DNA of 6,177 bases, taken from NCBI GenBank assembly GCA_031282985.1, contig JAITCR010000021.1, forward strand, positions 1-6,177. Direction: 5' to 3'. Position numbers and translations under genes: made by a program. The notes beneath the pieces were generated by a model. It ran no database searches. It was given only the letters and a program-made list of their open reading frames with translations, and was not told the origin of the DNA. Origin of the DNA: Nitrososphaerota archaeon. GTDB lineage: Archaea; Thermoproteota; Bathyarchaeia; Bathyarchaeales; Bathycorpusculaceae. Positions 1 through 5,478 of the stretch are shown piece after piece; the first letter of the stretch is position 1, and each line of letters starts with the position of its first letter.

Positions 1-148
1 GCATACAGGAAACTCTCAAATTCATGGTCCGCAACATTAGGCAGATTTGTTACCTCAAATACCTCAACCCACAACTACTCAACCTACAAATAATCTCACA
101 ATAATATTGTCGCAAAGCCACATTAGGAATAACACATATATGATACAT

Positions 149-168
149 CTAAGAAGTCTGTTTCTTAG
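149..168. repeat. 7-bp inverted repeat upstream of the 247 gene
   Basis: CTAAGAA and TTCTTAG are perfect 7-bp arms separated by the 6-nt loop GTCTGT. It lies about 80 nt upstream of the start codon at 247, just downstream of the TATA-like CATATATGA at 135-143. It could be a 5' leader hairpin or a protein-binding site, or the end of the preceding unit. No T-run follows it, so an intrinsic terminator is unlikely. Confidence 0.4.
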
Positions 169-234
169 GTAATATTGACCGTTAAATGGTCTTAAGTTTA
201 GAGGCTGTTAAAGGGTAGAAGTAAAATTTAACTG

Positions 235-240
235 TGGAGG
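235..240 (+). promoter_or_regulatory. Strong Shine-Dalgarno site for the 247 gene
   Basis: TGGAGG matches the anti-Shine-Dalgarno sequence well. It sits 6 nt before the first ATG (247) and 9 nt before the second, directly adjacent ATG (250). The spacing slightly favours the second ATG, so the protein may begin one residue later. This is the clearest ribosome-binding site in the window and implies a leadered transcript. Confidence 0.75.
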
Positions 241-246
241 AAATAA

Positions 247-678
247 ATGATGAATAAAGTAGCCATTGGTTTAGCAGTAGTATGTATTGCTTTAGCAGTA
301 TTTTCCGTGTTTTGTGTAGTGAACGTTATAGTCAGACAAGACATTATAGACATAGCAAAATGTGACAGCATAGCTAACAAGCAGGTTCTCAATCAGCGCA
401 CTAATGATCACACTAAATTTGTAGTCAATTGCGATTATGCTGGCTACATTTTTGTGCGTATAGACGCGTCAACGTCGCGTAATAATTATGCAGAAGTAAG
501 CTATACGTCTAAAGCAGGTAGCAGTGCACACATTGTACAATATGCAGAAAGAACACACCTCGCTTCAGGTGATTGGGCATGTTTCCCTGTACTACCTGGC
601 GGAGTTACTATAAACATAGGCAACACGGAATGGTACAATGAAGTAACACAGACAGTAACCATAGAATACTGGTACTAA
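247..678 (+). CDS. Small membrane-anchored exported protein, unknown function
   Basis: I do not recognise a named family. The 143-residue product has a short basic N-terminus and one hydrophobic segment at about residues 5-29, without a clear signal-peptidase site, so it is most likely an N-terminally anchored protein facing outside. The remainder is polar and beta-rich, with conserved-looking aromatic and Gly/Pro positions (ACFPVLPGG, about residues 111-119) and a Thr/Tyr-rich C-terminal strand ending EYWY. Two cysteines (about residues 39 and 48) lie shortly after the anchor and another in the ACFP motif. A strong ribosome-binding site and two tandem ATG codons support the start. The gene stands alone, with transposon relics downstream. 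Size and style resemble small surface proteins common in uncultured archaea, but this is an impression only. Confidence 0.8.
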   Translation: MMNKVAIGLAVVCIALAVFSVFCVVNVIVRQDIIDIAKCDSIANKQVLNQRTNDHTKFVVNCDYAGYIFVRIDASTSRNNYAEVSYTSKAGSSAHIVQYAERTHLASGDWACFPVLPGGVTINIGNTEWYNEVTQTVTIEYWY

Positions 679-732
679 CAAAGACTCTACTTTCTTTGAG
701 GGTATTGTAAAAAGAATTACAAGTTGGTTTAG

Positions 733-861
733 CCCTTTGCACCTGCGACGGTTACGAAATGTTCCAAGTGTGGGAGCCAGCGTTATGTAAAGGCAGGCTT
801 TAATCACAACAGACAACGCTACAAATACAAAAACTGCAAATACCAATTCACCCAAACAACA
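733..861 (+). pseudogene. Zinc-ribbon (IS1/InsA-like) transposase N-terminal relic
   Basis: The frame opens after a TAG at 730-732 and has no usable start codon. It reads as the zinc-ribbon head typical of IS1-type and related transposases: a KCSKCGS knuckle at 757-777, then a basic linker, then QRYKYKNCKYQFT at 814-852. In intact members the second knuckle reads Y-x-C-x-x-C. Here the first of those cysteines is Tyr (TAC at 826-828, one base from TGC), so the metal site is broken. Resemblance stops near 861, where the antisense IS630 relic begins. The open frame continues to a TGA at 922-924, but that part only mirrors IS630 sequence. The helix-turn-helix and catalytic domains of this transposase are absent. 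It is a dead fragment; the exact IS family is uncertain. Confidence 0.6.
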
Positions 862-863
862 GA

Positions 864-1629
864 CAAAAACACAATCTTCACACCCAACAAAACCAAAGCA
901 TCCAACACACCCTTAACCTTATGAACCGAAGAAATATCCAAATCAAAATATCTCCCTCTTCATAACTGGCACAAGACAATACCTCACATACTCACCAAAT
1001 AGCCAGCCATTTAACGACCCCCTAAACGACAAAGAAGCAACAACCCCCTTTAAACCCAACACACCCACAACAGACGTACGCTCAAACCGCACATCAGGAG
1101 TATAATCATCCACCGCTCATGCGAAAACGCCCTGCCATAAAGCCGAGTCATACCACAATTAGCACTGCTCTCATCAAGCCAATAAGTGGTCGATACGTTT
1201 AGTTCTTGTTGTGTTTTGCGATAGGTTGTGCGTGCTTCCACTACTTTTTGGGTTTGTTGTTTGTTTGGATGGAGTGTTTTTTTTAAAAGTTAAGCCCAGT
1301 TTACGTAGTTTTCTGCAGAGAGCGGATTTGCTTATGGGAAGTTTGAATTCATCGATAAATTCAAGAAGCGTTATGTCGGGTTGGTGTTTAATTTTTGCTA
1401 CTATGGCATCCATGGTGGTTTTGTTGACTAGTGTTTTTCGTCCACAGTTTAATGGTTCGGGTTCATAGTAGCCTTGTTTTTGGTATTTGCTCCAAACACG
1501 TCTGACTGTGCATTCGTTGACGAGTAACCATTTTGCTACTTCGTCTTTGTTTTCTCCTGCCTGCACATGTTTAACAATTGCGGCTCTTTTGTCGTTTGAT
1601 ACTGGTTTAGCCGTGTAATCAGCTTGCAA
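864..1629 (-). pseudogene. IS630-family transposase, frameshifted and 3'-truncated
   Basis: The gene can be reconstructed through frame changes. Positions 1629 to about 1246 (TTG start) encode the helix-turn-helix half: a VSNDKRAAIVKH opening, a GRK hinge, then a second winged region ending at TTNPK. An extra A in the 1245-1249 run shifts the frame. The continuation VVEARTTYRK... reaches the first catalytic Asp in WLDESSANCGMTRLYGRA. A missing G near 1113-1115 shifts it again into VDDYTPDVRFERTSVVGV and FRGSLNGWLF, ending at MKRE (952). About two lost bases near 940-951 lead to DLDISSVHKVKGVLDALVLL, containing the second Asp at 936-938, and the sequence ends at VFL (864). About 255 residues survive of the usual 330-350. 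The PPYSPDLNPIE-type block carrying the third acidic residue is missing. The transposase is certainly inactive. Confidence 0.8.
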
Positions 1630-1653
1630 TTACACTACAACACATGGCTATAA

Positions 1654-1670
1654 AAAGTCAACTTGCTATA
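1654..1670 (-). repeat. Terminal sequence of the left IS630 relic
   Basis: Read on the minus strand this is TATAGCAAGTTGACTTT. It matches TATAGCAAGGTTACTTT at 6060-6076 at 15 of 17 positions. In both copies the outer base is exactly 68 nt from the first base of the shared coding 19-mer (1602 here, 6128 there). It probably contains a TA target base pair followed by the terminal inverted repeat. The core CAACTTG recurs in the neighbouring palindrome at 1678-1695. Confidence 0.7.
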
Positions 1671-1677
1671 ATATATT

Positions 1678-1702
1678 CAACTTGTATACAAGTTGTGTAC
1701 AA
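1678..1702. promoter_or_regulatory. 18-bp palindrome and tandem 10-bp operator-like motif
   Basis: CAACTTGTATACAAGTTG at 1678-1695 is a perfect 18-bp palindrome. Inside it TTGTATACAA (1682-1691) is followed by TTGTGTACAA (1693-1702), a one-mismatch repeat with an 11-bp period, placing both on the same helix face. The second copy ends 11 nt upstream of the TATA box at 1714. Position, symmetry and period fit a repressor or activator site for the 1757 gene. The alternative is two abutted IS ends, because the arms resemble the IS terminus TATAGCAAGTTG with one or two bases lost. Confidence 0.5.
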
Positions 1703-1713
1703 ATCGTAAATTC

Positions 1714-1722
1714 TTTTATATA
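1714..1722 (+). promoter_or_regulatory. TATA box of the 1757 gene
   Basis: TTTTATATA lies 34 nt before the ATG at 1757. An archaeal start about 25 nt downstream of the box would fall near 1743-1746, giving a leader of about 12 nt. The bases just upstream (GTAAATTC) are a poor B-recognition element. A weak AAGGA-like site (1745-1749) precedes the ATG. An out-of-frame ATG at 1750 opens only a five-codon frame including its stop. Confidence 0.6.
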
Positions 1723-1756
1723 ATCTTCAAACGCACAAACATATAAGGAATGAAAA

Positions 1757-2173
1757 ATGGATAAAAAACATGTGTTTGAATCTATAATGATTGCAATGCT
1801 TCTTGTAACGATGTTAAGCACGGCTGTATTTGCAGCATACCCTGGACCAGATAATAACACCTCATCCTCAAACGGAGCCTTTGGCACTTCTGTAACGGCA
1901 AAGGTAAAAGGATATTACACCATCAATAATCCAAAATACACTAGCGGAACTTTTGAAGTAAGCAGAACTTCTGGCACAGCATCAGTCTATGGAGATCTAT
2001 ATTTTGGATATTTCATAGATCAACTATGGGCTGATGGGTATACGCCAAACAACAGCAACACAGTTAATAAGGGAGGAATATCTGCCAATCTTTTGTCATC
2101 TTATATTCAGTCGTACTTCATATCCGGCTCAACTGTATTTCCACTCGAAGCCACAGCATTTGTAAGAACATAA
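1757..2173 (+). CDS. Small secreted protein, unknown function
   Basis: The family is not recognised. The 138-residue precursor has a textbook signal peptide: basic MDKKH, a hydrophobic core at about residues 9-25 and an AVFAAYPG cleavage region, predicted to be cut after residue 26 or 27. The mature part of about 110 residues is rich in Ser, Thr, Asn, Gly and Tyr and has no further membrane segment, suggesting a released or wall-associated beta-rich protein. Potential N-glycosylation sequons are present, for example NNTS at residues 33-36. There are no cysteines and no catalytic motif is visible. The start is supported by a TATA box 34 nt upstream and by the signal peptide beginning right at this Met. 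An operator-like tandem repeat lies beyond the TATA box, so expression is probably controlled. A T-tract at 2201-2212 can end the transcript. Confidence 0.82.
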   Translation: MDKKHVFESIMIAMLLVTMLSTAVFAAYPGPDNNTSSSNGAFGTSVTAKVKGYYTINNPKYTSGTFEVSRTSGTASVYGDLYFGYFIDQLWADGYTPNNSNTVNKGGISANLLSSYIQSYFISGSTVFPLEATAFVRT

Positions 2174-2200
2174 AAATAGATAAAAAATATTAATACATCC

Positions 2201-2212
2201 TCTTTTTTGTTT
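2201..2212 (+). terminator. T-tract terminator after the 1757 gene
   Basis: TCTTTTTTGTTT is a T-rich run 28 nt past the stop codon at 2171-2173. Archaeal RNA polymerase terminates at oligo-T on the non-template strand without needing a hairpin, and no hairpin is seen here. It separates the gene from the next plus-strand gene, which appears to have its own promoter. Confidence 0.5.
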
Positions 2213-2267
2213 GTACACGAATTAAATTCATGCTTTGAGAATAGTAACAAAAATTAAGGATATATGC
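2211..2267 (+). promoter_or_regulatory. Putative promoter region of the 2288 gene
   Basis: TTGTACACGA at 2211-2220 differs at one position from TTGTACACAA, the reverse complement of the second operator-like motif upstream of the 1757 gene (1693-1702). Two TATA-like sequences follow: AATTAAAT (2220-2227) and GGATATATG (2258-2266). The first fits a leadered transcript using the GGAG at 2273-2276. The second would place the transcript start almost at the ATG, giving a leaderless message. The sequence alone cannot choose between them. Confidence 0.35.
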
Positions 2268-2287
2268 AACATGGAGTGTAGTAGGTT

Positions 2288-3079
2288 ATGCGATTAACTA
2301 AATCCACTATGGTAGCAGTACTGATAATGTGTGTTTTTGTAGGTTTCATCAACCATAGTTATGCGCAATCATCTGTTTTTGCACCAATATGGCTGGAAAA
2401 GGGTGTCTATGCTGAATACTCATTTGGGAATGGTTTCAGACCTTCGCCTATCAATGCCTCAGACTATGTGACTTATGATAAGGGAATCATCAAATGGGAG
2501 TGCATTGACTTGAAAGGAAATGATGCAAAATTAAGACTTGTATTGAGTTTTTATACTGATACAGGTGATTGCGTTGACGCAATTTCTGGAGAAGTTCGCG
2601 TTAACGCTGTTAATCGATCAGTATACGGTACAGATGGGACTTTACTTGGAACTACACAATTATGGCAAGAGCCAAATCCAATAACCGATGTAATCATATG
2701 GAATACCGAAGAAACAAAAATATTTGGCAAAGTTGAATCTAATGGCTATAACATGAAAACACCTCAGGGTCTACAGGAAATATATTACGTTACCGGAAAT
2801 GGGACAATCAACGACAAAAAGGATGCAGTATTCTCTGGTTTTTATGATGTTAACACTGGACTTTTGATTAATGGTTTACTTTGGAACGAACCAACATTAA
2901 CAGCAATAAATGCACAGCTAATGAATGGACCAACACTCTCTGACACGAATATTGACTTAGGTCCATCAGTAGAAACAACTAATTTTTCGTTACTCATTCT
3001 AATGCTAATTATCATAGGCACGTTTATCGGCATTTTCATAATGGTGTATTGGAAGCGAAGTAACAAAAAACGCAGGTAA
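2288..3079 (+). CDS. Surface protein with signal peptide and C-terminal membrane anchor
   Basis: The family is not recognised. The 263-residue precursor has a signal peptide (MRLTKSTM, then a hydrophobic core to about residue 20, with likely cleavage after HSYA at residue 26). A beta-rich external domain spans about residues 27-231. One C-terminal membrane helix lies at about residues 234-255, followed by a strongly basic KRSNKKRR tail that stays inside. The topology is type I: ectodomain outside, anchored at the C-terminus. Sequons N56-A-S, N109-R-S, N171-G-T and N232-F-S allow N-glycosylation, and C72 and C95 could form a disulfide. No catalytic motif is apparent. It follows the secreted protein at 1757-2173 on the same strand, about 115 nt away, past a T-tract, and may share a regulator with it. 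The in-frame codon 2282-2284 is TAG, so this ATG is the most upstream ATG available. Confidence 0.82.
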   Translation: MRLTKSTMVAVLIMCVFVGFINHSYAQSSVFAPIWLEKGVYAEYSFGNGFRPSPINASDYVTYDKGIIKWECIDLKGNDAKLRLVLSFYTDTGDCVDAISGEVRVNAVNRSVYGTDGTLLGTTQLWQEPNPITDVIIWNTEETKIFGKVESNGYNMKTPQGLQEIYYVTGNGTINDKKDAVFSGFYDVNTGLLINGLLWNEPTLTAINAQLMNGPTLSDTNIDLGPSVETTNFSLLILMLIIIGTFIGIFIMVYWKRSNKKRR

Positions 3080-3215
3080 ACACTATAAAAACGTGTTTCC
3101 TATTTTATTTTTGTTATATCCATTTTTTAATAGTTTATCACTGCCACAAAAAAATTACACAGCTTTTACAATTTTTGACACCACACGAATACTGAGTTGT
3201 TTAGCAAATCCACTT
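3080..3215. terminator. Convergent intergenic region with T-tracts on both strands
   Basis: The plus-strand gene ending at 3079 and the minus operon ending at 3216 converge here. On the plus strand the T-rich runs TTTTATTTTTG (3104-3114) and CATTTTTT (3121-3128) can end the rightward transcript. On the minus strand the A-run at 3148-3154 gives seven Ts, and A-rich stretches further left can end the operon. A 12-bp direct repeat, CTTTTACAATTT, occurs at 3163-3174 and again at 3213-3224 over the stop codon of the minus-strand gene. This hints that the gene's tail was partly duplicated or rewritten. No other gene is supported. Confidence 0.5.
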
Positions 3216-3779
3216 TTACAATTTAAAACACTTCAGGACATGGTCGTTTTTTGTGTATATTACAGTAGTTGTCATCAACAATAAACCTGTGATAATTACA
3301 ACTATTGAAGTGTGTAGTAAGTCCTTTTCTATGCCGTAAACTGAAACAGTCCACCTGATAGTAACGTTTTCACTCGCAGAATTGTAGATGACTACTGCAT
3401 ATTTATCTCGCTTAGTCAACTCAAACGTGTATACATCTTGTTTTACATTTTTGAAAGCAAACACAGGATAATTAATTGTTTTGTCTTTGTTCCATTGTGT
3501 AATTCCCTTAGAATCAAGTACATAAACATTCACTGGAGCTGTAGCTTGAACCTCTAATTGAAATTCTCAGGGTGCCAAAAGAAACTCAAAAACCTCAGGT
3601 AATGTTTGACCGTCCCAACCAATATAGCTTTCTTCAGATACATATGACCATGAATGAGGGACAATATCTATTCGCGGATTACCAAAAGAAGTTACTGTGC
3701 TACTTCTGTAAATAGCACCTACAAAAAAGGATATACCAATTATTAAAATGATAAGTCCAACATGTAGTGTTTTTTTCAT
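3216..3779 (-). pseudogene. GOLD/emp24-like membrane protein with in-frame UGA at codon 71
   Basis: One 188-codon frame runs from ATG 3779 to TAA 3216 and is interrupted only by TGA at 3569-3567. The N-terminus is a membrane segment (about residues 7-23). An external beta domain follows, reading through the stop as PEVFEFLLAP, stop, EFQLEVQATAPVNVYVLD, with later FAFKNV and YAVVIYNSASENVTIRW strands. A second membrane helix lies at about residues 156-172. The aromatic/Asn pattern (VNVYVLDSKG, VVIYNSASENVT) recalls GOLD/emp24-type domains seen beside archaeal ABC exporters; that is inference. The stop is one base from GGA (Gly), which suits the turn. The gene follows the permease by 3 nt and presumably encodes an exporter accessory. 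A second protein from the GTG at 3533 is unlikely because that codon is an internal strand. It is a nonsense pseudogene, a 70-residue truncated product, or a recoded gene. Confidence 0.7.
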
Positions 3780-3782
3780 TGT

Positions 3783-4532
3783 TTAATCAATCTCCATAAA
3801 ACGAGTAAAATATACATACGACACAATAAGCAAAACCAAAGATATAACCAAAGGAATTGCCATAACCACAATGACGCCAGTCTTTGTGGGGTTAAATAAT
3901 GATTCGTATATTGGAACTTTATCGGGACGAACAAATCGACTAAAGTACGCATTTATGTATCCCAATCTTCCTTGAGCAGACAAATAATTCCCAAACCCAG
4001 CTGCACTTTCAACACCTATTAACAACAAAATTGAAGACAATATGGCAACTGCTTCGTTTTTAGTAAACAGCGAAATTGTTATAGTTACGGCAGCGGATAA
4101 TAAGACTTGAAAAACAAGGCTTAATAAACCCACATAAAACATTGGCTCAAATGGACTTAAAAGTGCAAGATATATATGCATTGAACATGCCGTAAAAAAT
4201 ACAATGATTAAGGTGCCAAATAGTGATATAAATTTTGAAGTAAACAAGTGCCATCTTTTCAATGGATAGGACAAAAGGAGTTTATCTTCACCTTTCGAAT
4301 TACTTCTCGCAAACCCTCTAGCAAATATTGCGCAAATGCTACATGTTAAGAACATGAACAAAAGAAAGGTTGCTTGGGGAAGGATCTCATAATTACTATG
4401 GAAATAGACATTTACAGTTGTCTGTGTTAGCACCCCAATTATTGCTATAGCTATAACAATTTCTATCATTGGAAAACGTAAATATTCCTCAAATGACCAG
4501 CGTATTAGCCCGCAAAAAGTTTTAAATCTCAT
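3783..4532 (-). CDS. ABC-2 type transporter permease
   Basis: The 249-residue integral membrane protein has six predicted helices at about residues 22-40, 52-72, 100-123, 131-153, 158-176 and 219-241. This is the usual count and length for ABC-2 permeases partnering a separate ATPase. The cytoplasmic loop after helix 2 carries KGEDKLLLSYPLKRWHLFTSKF-like sequence at about residues 80-100. It matches the LLS-x-P-x-x-R/K-x-x-L-x-x-K-F element by which these permeases couple to the ATPase. The start ATG lies inside the ATPase end (11-nt overlap), implying translational coupling and a 2+2 complex in the membrane. The substrate cannot be read from sequence; family members export drugs, peptides, polysaccharides or hydrophobic molecules. 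A GGAG within its last codons (complement of 3792-3795) may serve the following gene. Confidence 0.88.
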   Translation of the reverse strand: MRFKTFCGLIRWSFEEYLRFPMIEIVIAIAIIGVLTQTTVNVYFHSNYEILPQATFLLFMFLTCSICAIFARGFARSNSKGEDKLLLSYPLKRWHLFTSKFISLFGTLIIVFFTACSMHIYLALLSPFEPMFYVGLLSLVFQVLLSAAVTITISLFTKNEAVAILSSILLLIGVESAAGFGNYLSAQGRLGYINAYFSRFVRPDKVPIYESLFNPTKTGVIVVMAIPLVISLVLLIVSYVYFTRFMEID

Positions 4533-5478
4533 AAACGTTTGCTCCTGCGGTTGCTTTATAGATTTCCTCGATAGTGCAGTGCATTTGCTGTAGACCTTTT
4601 AATGTCAGGTTGAGTTCAGTAGCAATTTTTAGCACCTCATTGTAAAATACGTTTGCATCTTGCACCTTACAGCAAATATTTCCTTCTTCAATCCATGCTT
4701 TTTCGACGCATTCAACATGGTGAATTTTTTCCAAAAACAATCCAGGATTTGAAATATCTATTCTGTAAGTGTTAGCCGAGTATTTTTCAGCAAGGTCTTT
4801 AATGTCACCTTGATCAACAATTTTACCTGAATCAACAATGGATAACCAATTACATACTTTCTCCAGATCACTTAAAATATGGGTTGATATAAGAAAACTG
4901 GTCCCTTTTTCTTTGTACAATTTTTTGATGTGGTTCAACATGGTGATTCTTCCCATAGGATCAATGTTTGCTGTGGGCTCATCAAGGATAACAAACTCAG
5001 GATCACCAAGTAATGTTTGAGCTAAACCTAACCGTTTAAGCATACCAGCAGAATACGTTCCAATTGACCGATTCGCTGCATCAGATAAACCAACATCTTT
5101 TAAAACAGCTTTAATACGCTGTTTGCTCTGCGATATTTCGTAAATACTTGCTACATGTGCTAAAAAATGACCTCCAGTAAAGCTACTGGGATATGCATTA
5201 ACTTCATGCATAACACCCAATCTACGCTTAATTATGTAAGAGTCACGCCAACAATCTAACCCAAAAAAAGTAGCCTCACCACTGTTAGCTCGTAATAGAC
5301 CTAAAAGCACATTAATAGTTGTTGTTTTGCCTGCACCATTTCTGCCAACAAAACCTGAAATTCCCTTTGGCACCTTTAAATCCAAGCCTTTTAACGCAAA
5401 ATTGGTTCTAAACCGCTTAACAACACCTGTGGTGTTTATTATGAACGAATTAGTCATTTTTAAATCATCAGGTTGCAT
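4522..5478 (-). CDS. ABC transporter ATP-binding protein
   Basis: This 318-residue cytoplasmic ATPase belongs to the CcmA/BcrA-type group that drives ABC-2 exporters. Motifs in order: Walker A GRNGAGKT (residues 45-52), Q-loop region GVMHEVNAYP (88-97) with Glu where Gln is canonical, signature YSAGM (142-146), Walker B FVILDEP (162-168), D-loop NIDP (171-174) and switch His in STH (198-200). A C-terminal domain of about 100 residues, typical of this group, follows. All residues needed for ATP hydrolysis are present. The signature Ala replaces the more usual Gly, and the Glu in the Q-loop is common in this subgroup. ATG 5478 overlaps the regulator gene by 11 nt. ATG 5457 (MTNSFI) is an equally credible start because it sits nearer the ABC core. 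The gene overlaps the permease by 11 nt. Confidence 0.93.
   Translation of the reverse strand: MQPDDLKMTNSFIINTTGVVKRFRTNFALKGLDLKVPKGISGFVGRNGAGKTTTINVLLGLLRANSGEATFFGLDCWRDSYIIKRRLGVMHEVNAYPSSFTGGHFLAHVASIYEISQSKQRIKAVLKDVGLSDAANRSIGTYSAGMLKRLGLAQTLLGDPEFVILDEPTANIDPMGRITMLNHIKKLYKEKGTSFLISTHILSDLEKVCNWLSIVDSGKIVDQGDIKDLAEKYSANTYRIDISNPGLFLEKIHHVECVEKAWIEEGNICCKVQDANVFYNEVLKIATELNLTLKGLQQMHCTIEEIYKATAGANVYEI

Larger units (their letters stand above)
1..246. other. Left-edge region without an assignable gene
   Basis: No reading frame here can be assigned with confidence. On the plus strand two frames stay open from the edge to stops at 91-93 and 102-104, so either could be the C-terminal end of an upstream gene. 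On the minus strand a frame from a TTG at 74 runs off the edge with protein-like content (VEVFEVTNLPNVADHEF), which could be the start of a leftward gene. Bases 61-100 are strikingly rich in A and C on the plus strand (33 of 40), like the transposon relics further right. Small symmetrical sequences are present: ACAATA-A-TATTGT at 98-110, the hairpin at 149-168, and GACC-7 nt-GGTC at 177-191. The right part is the leader of the 247-678 gene. Confidence 0.4.
862..1670 (-). mobile_element. Decayed IS630-type insertion sequence, one end preserved
   Basis: This is the remains of an IS630/Tc1-mariner superfamily element on the minus strand. The end beside the transposase start survives at 1654-1670 and is related to the end of a second copy at 6060-6076. 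The opposite end is lost: recognisable sequence stops near 864, where a different transposase relic begins. A weak candidate for a displaced left end is TTACAAGTTGGTTT at 717-730, sharing the 7-mer CAAGTTG with the right terminus. IS630 elements insert at TA, and TA dinucleotides flank the preserved end, as expected. Without the 3' part of the gene and one terminus it cannot move by itself. Confidence 0.7.

Noticed and set aside
592..855. Open minus-strand frame of 87 codons with a hydrophobic N-terminal half
   Set aside because: It is antisense to the end of the 247-678 gene and to the zinc-ribbon relic, both with clear protein signatures. Its hydrophobicity is a by-product of that sequence.
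1211..1468. Plus-strand open frame of 85 codons
   Set aside because: It is exactly antisense to the IS630 transposase helix-turn-helix half, and the G/T-rich plus strand explains its Val/Leu/Phe content.
1678..1702. CRISPR-like or iteron array
   Set aside because: Only two motif copies occur, without spacers of regular size and without further copies.
1666..1887. Minus-strand open frame of 73 codons
   Set aside because: It covers the promoter, palindrome and signal-peptide region of the 1757 gene in antisense and shows no motif or ribosome-binding site.
2842..3066. Minus-strand open frame of 74 codons
   Set aside because: It is antisense to the C-terminal ectodomain and membrane anchor of the 2288-3079 protein and has no independent support.
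3093..3284. Plus-strand open frame of 63 codons
   Set aside because: It spans the T-rich convergent terminator region and the antisense end of the GOLD-like gene, and is low in complexity.
3216..3533. Separate 105-residue gene starting at GTG 3533
   Set aside because: The GTG is an internal Val of a beta strand, has no ribosome-binding site, and the frame continues unbroken upstream to the TGA at 3569-3567. One interrupted gene is the better reading.
3216..3779. Genome-wide UGA reassignment as explanation of the in-frame UGA
   Set aside because: The adjacent regulator gene ends in TGA at a typical 11-nt overlap, and no other gene in the window has an internal TGA.
4838..5020. Plus-strand open frame of 60 codons
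   Set aside because: It is antisense to the ATPase signature and Walker B region.
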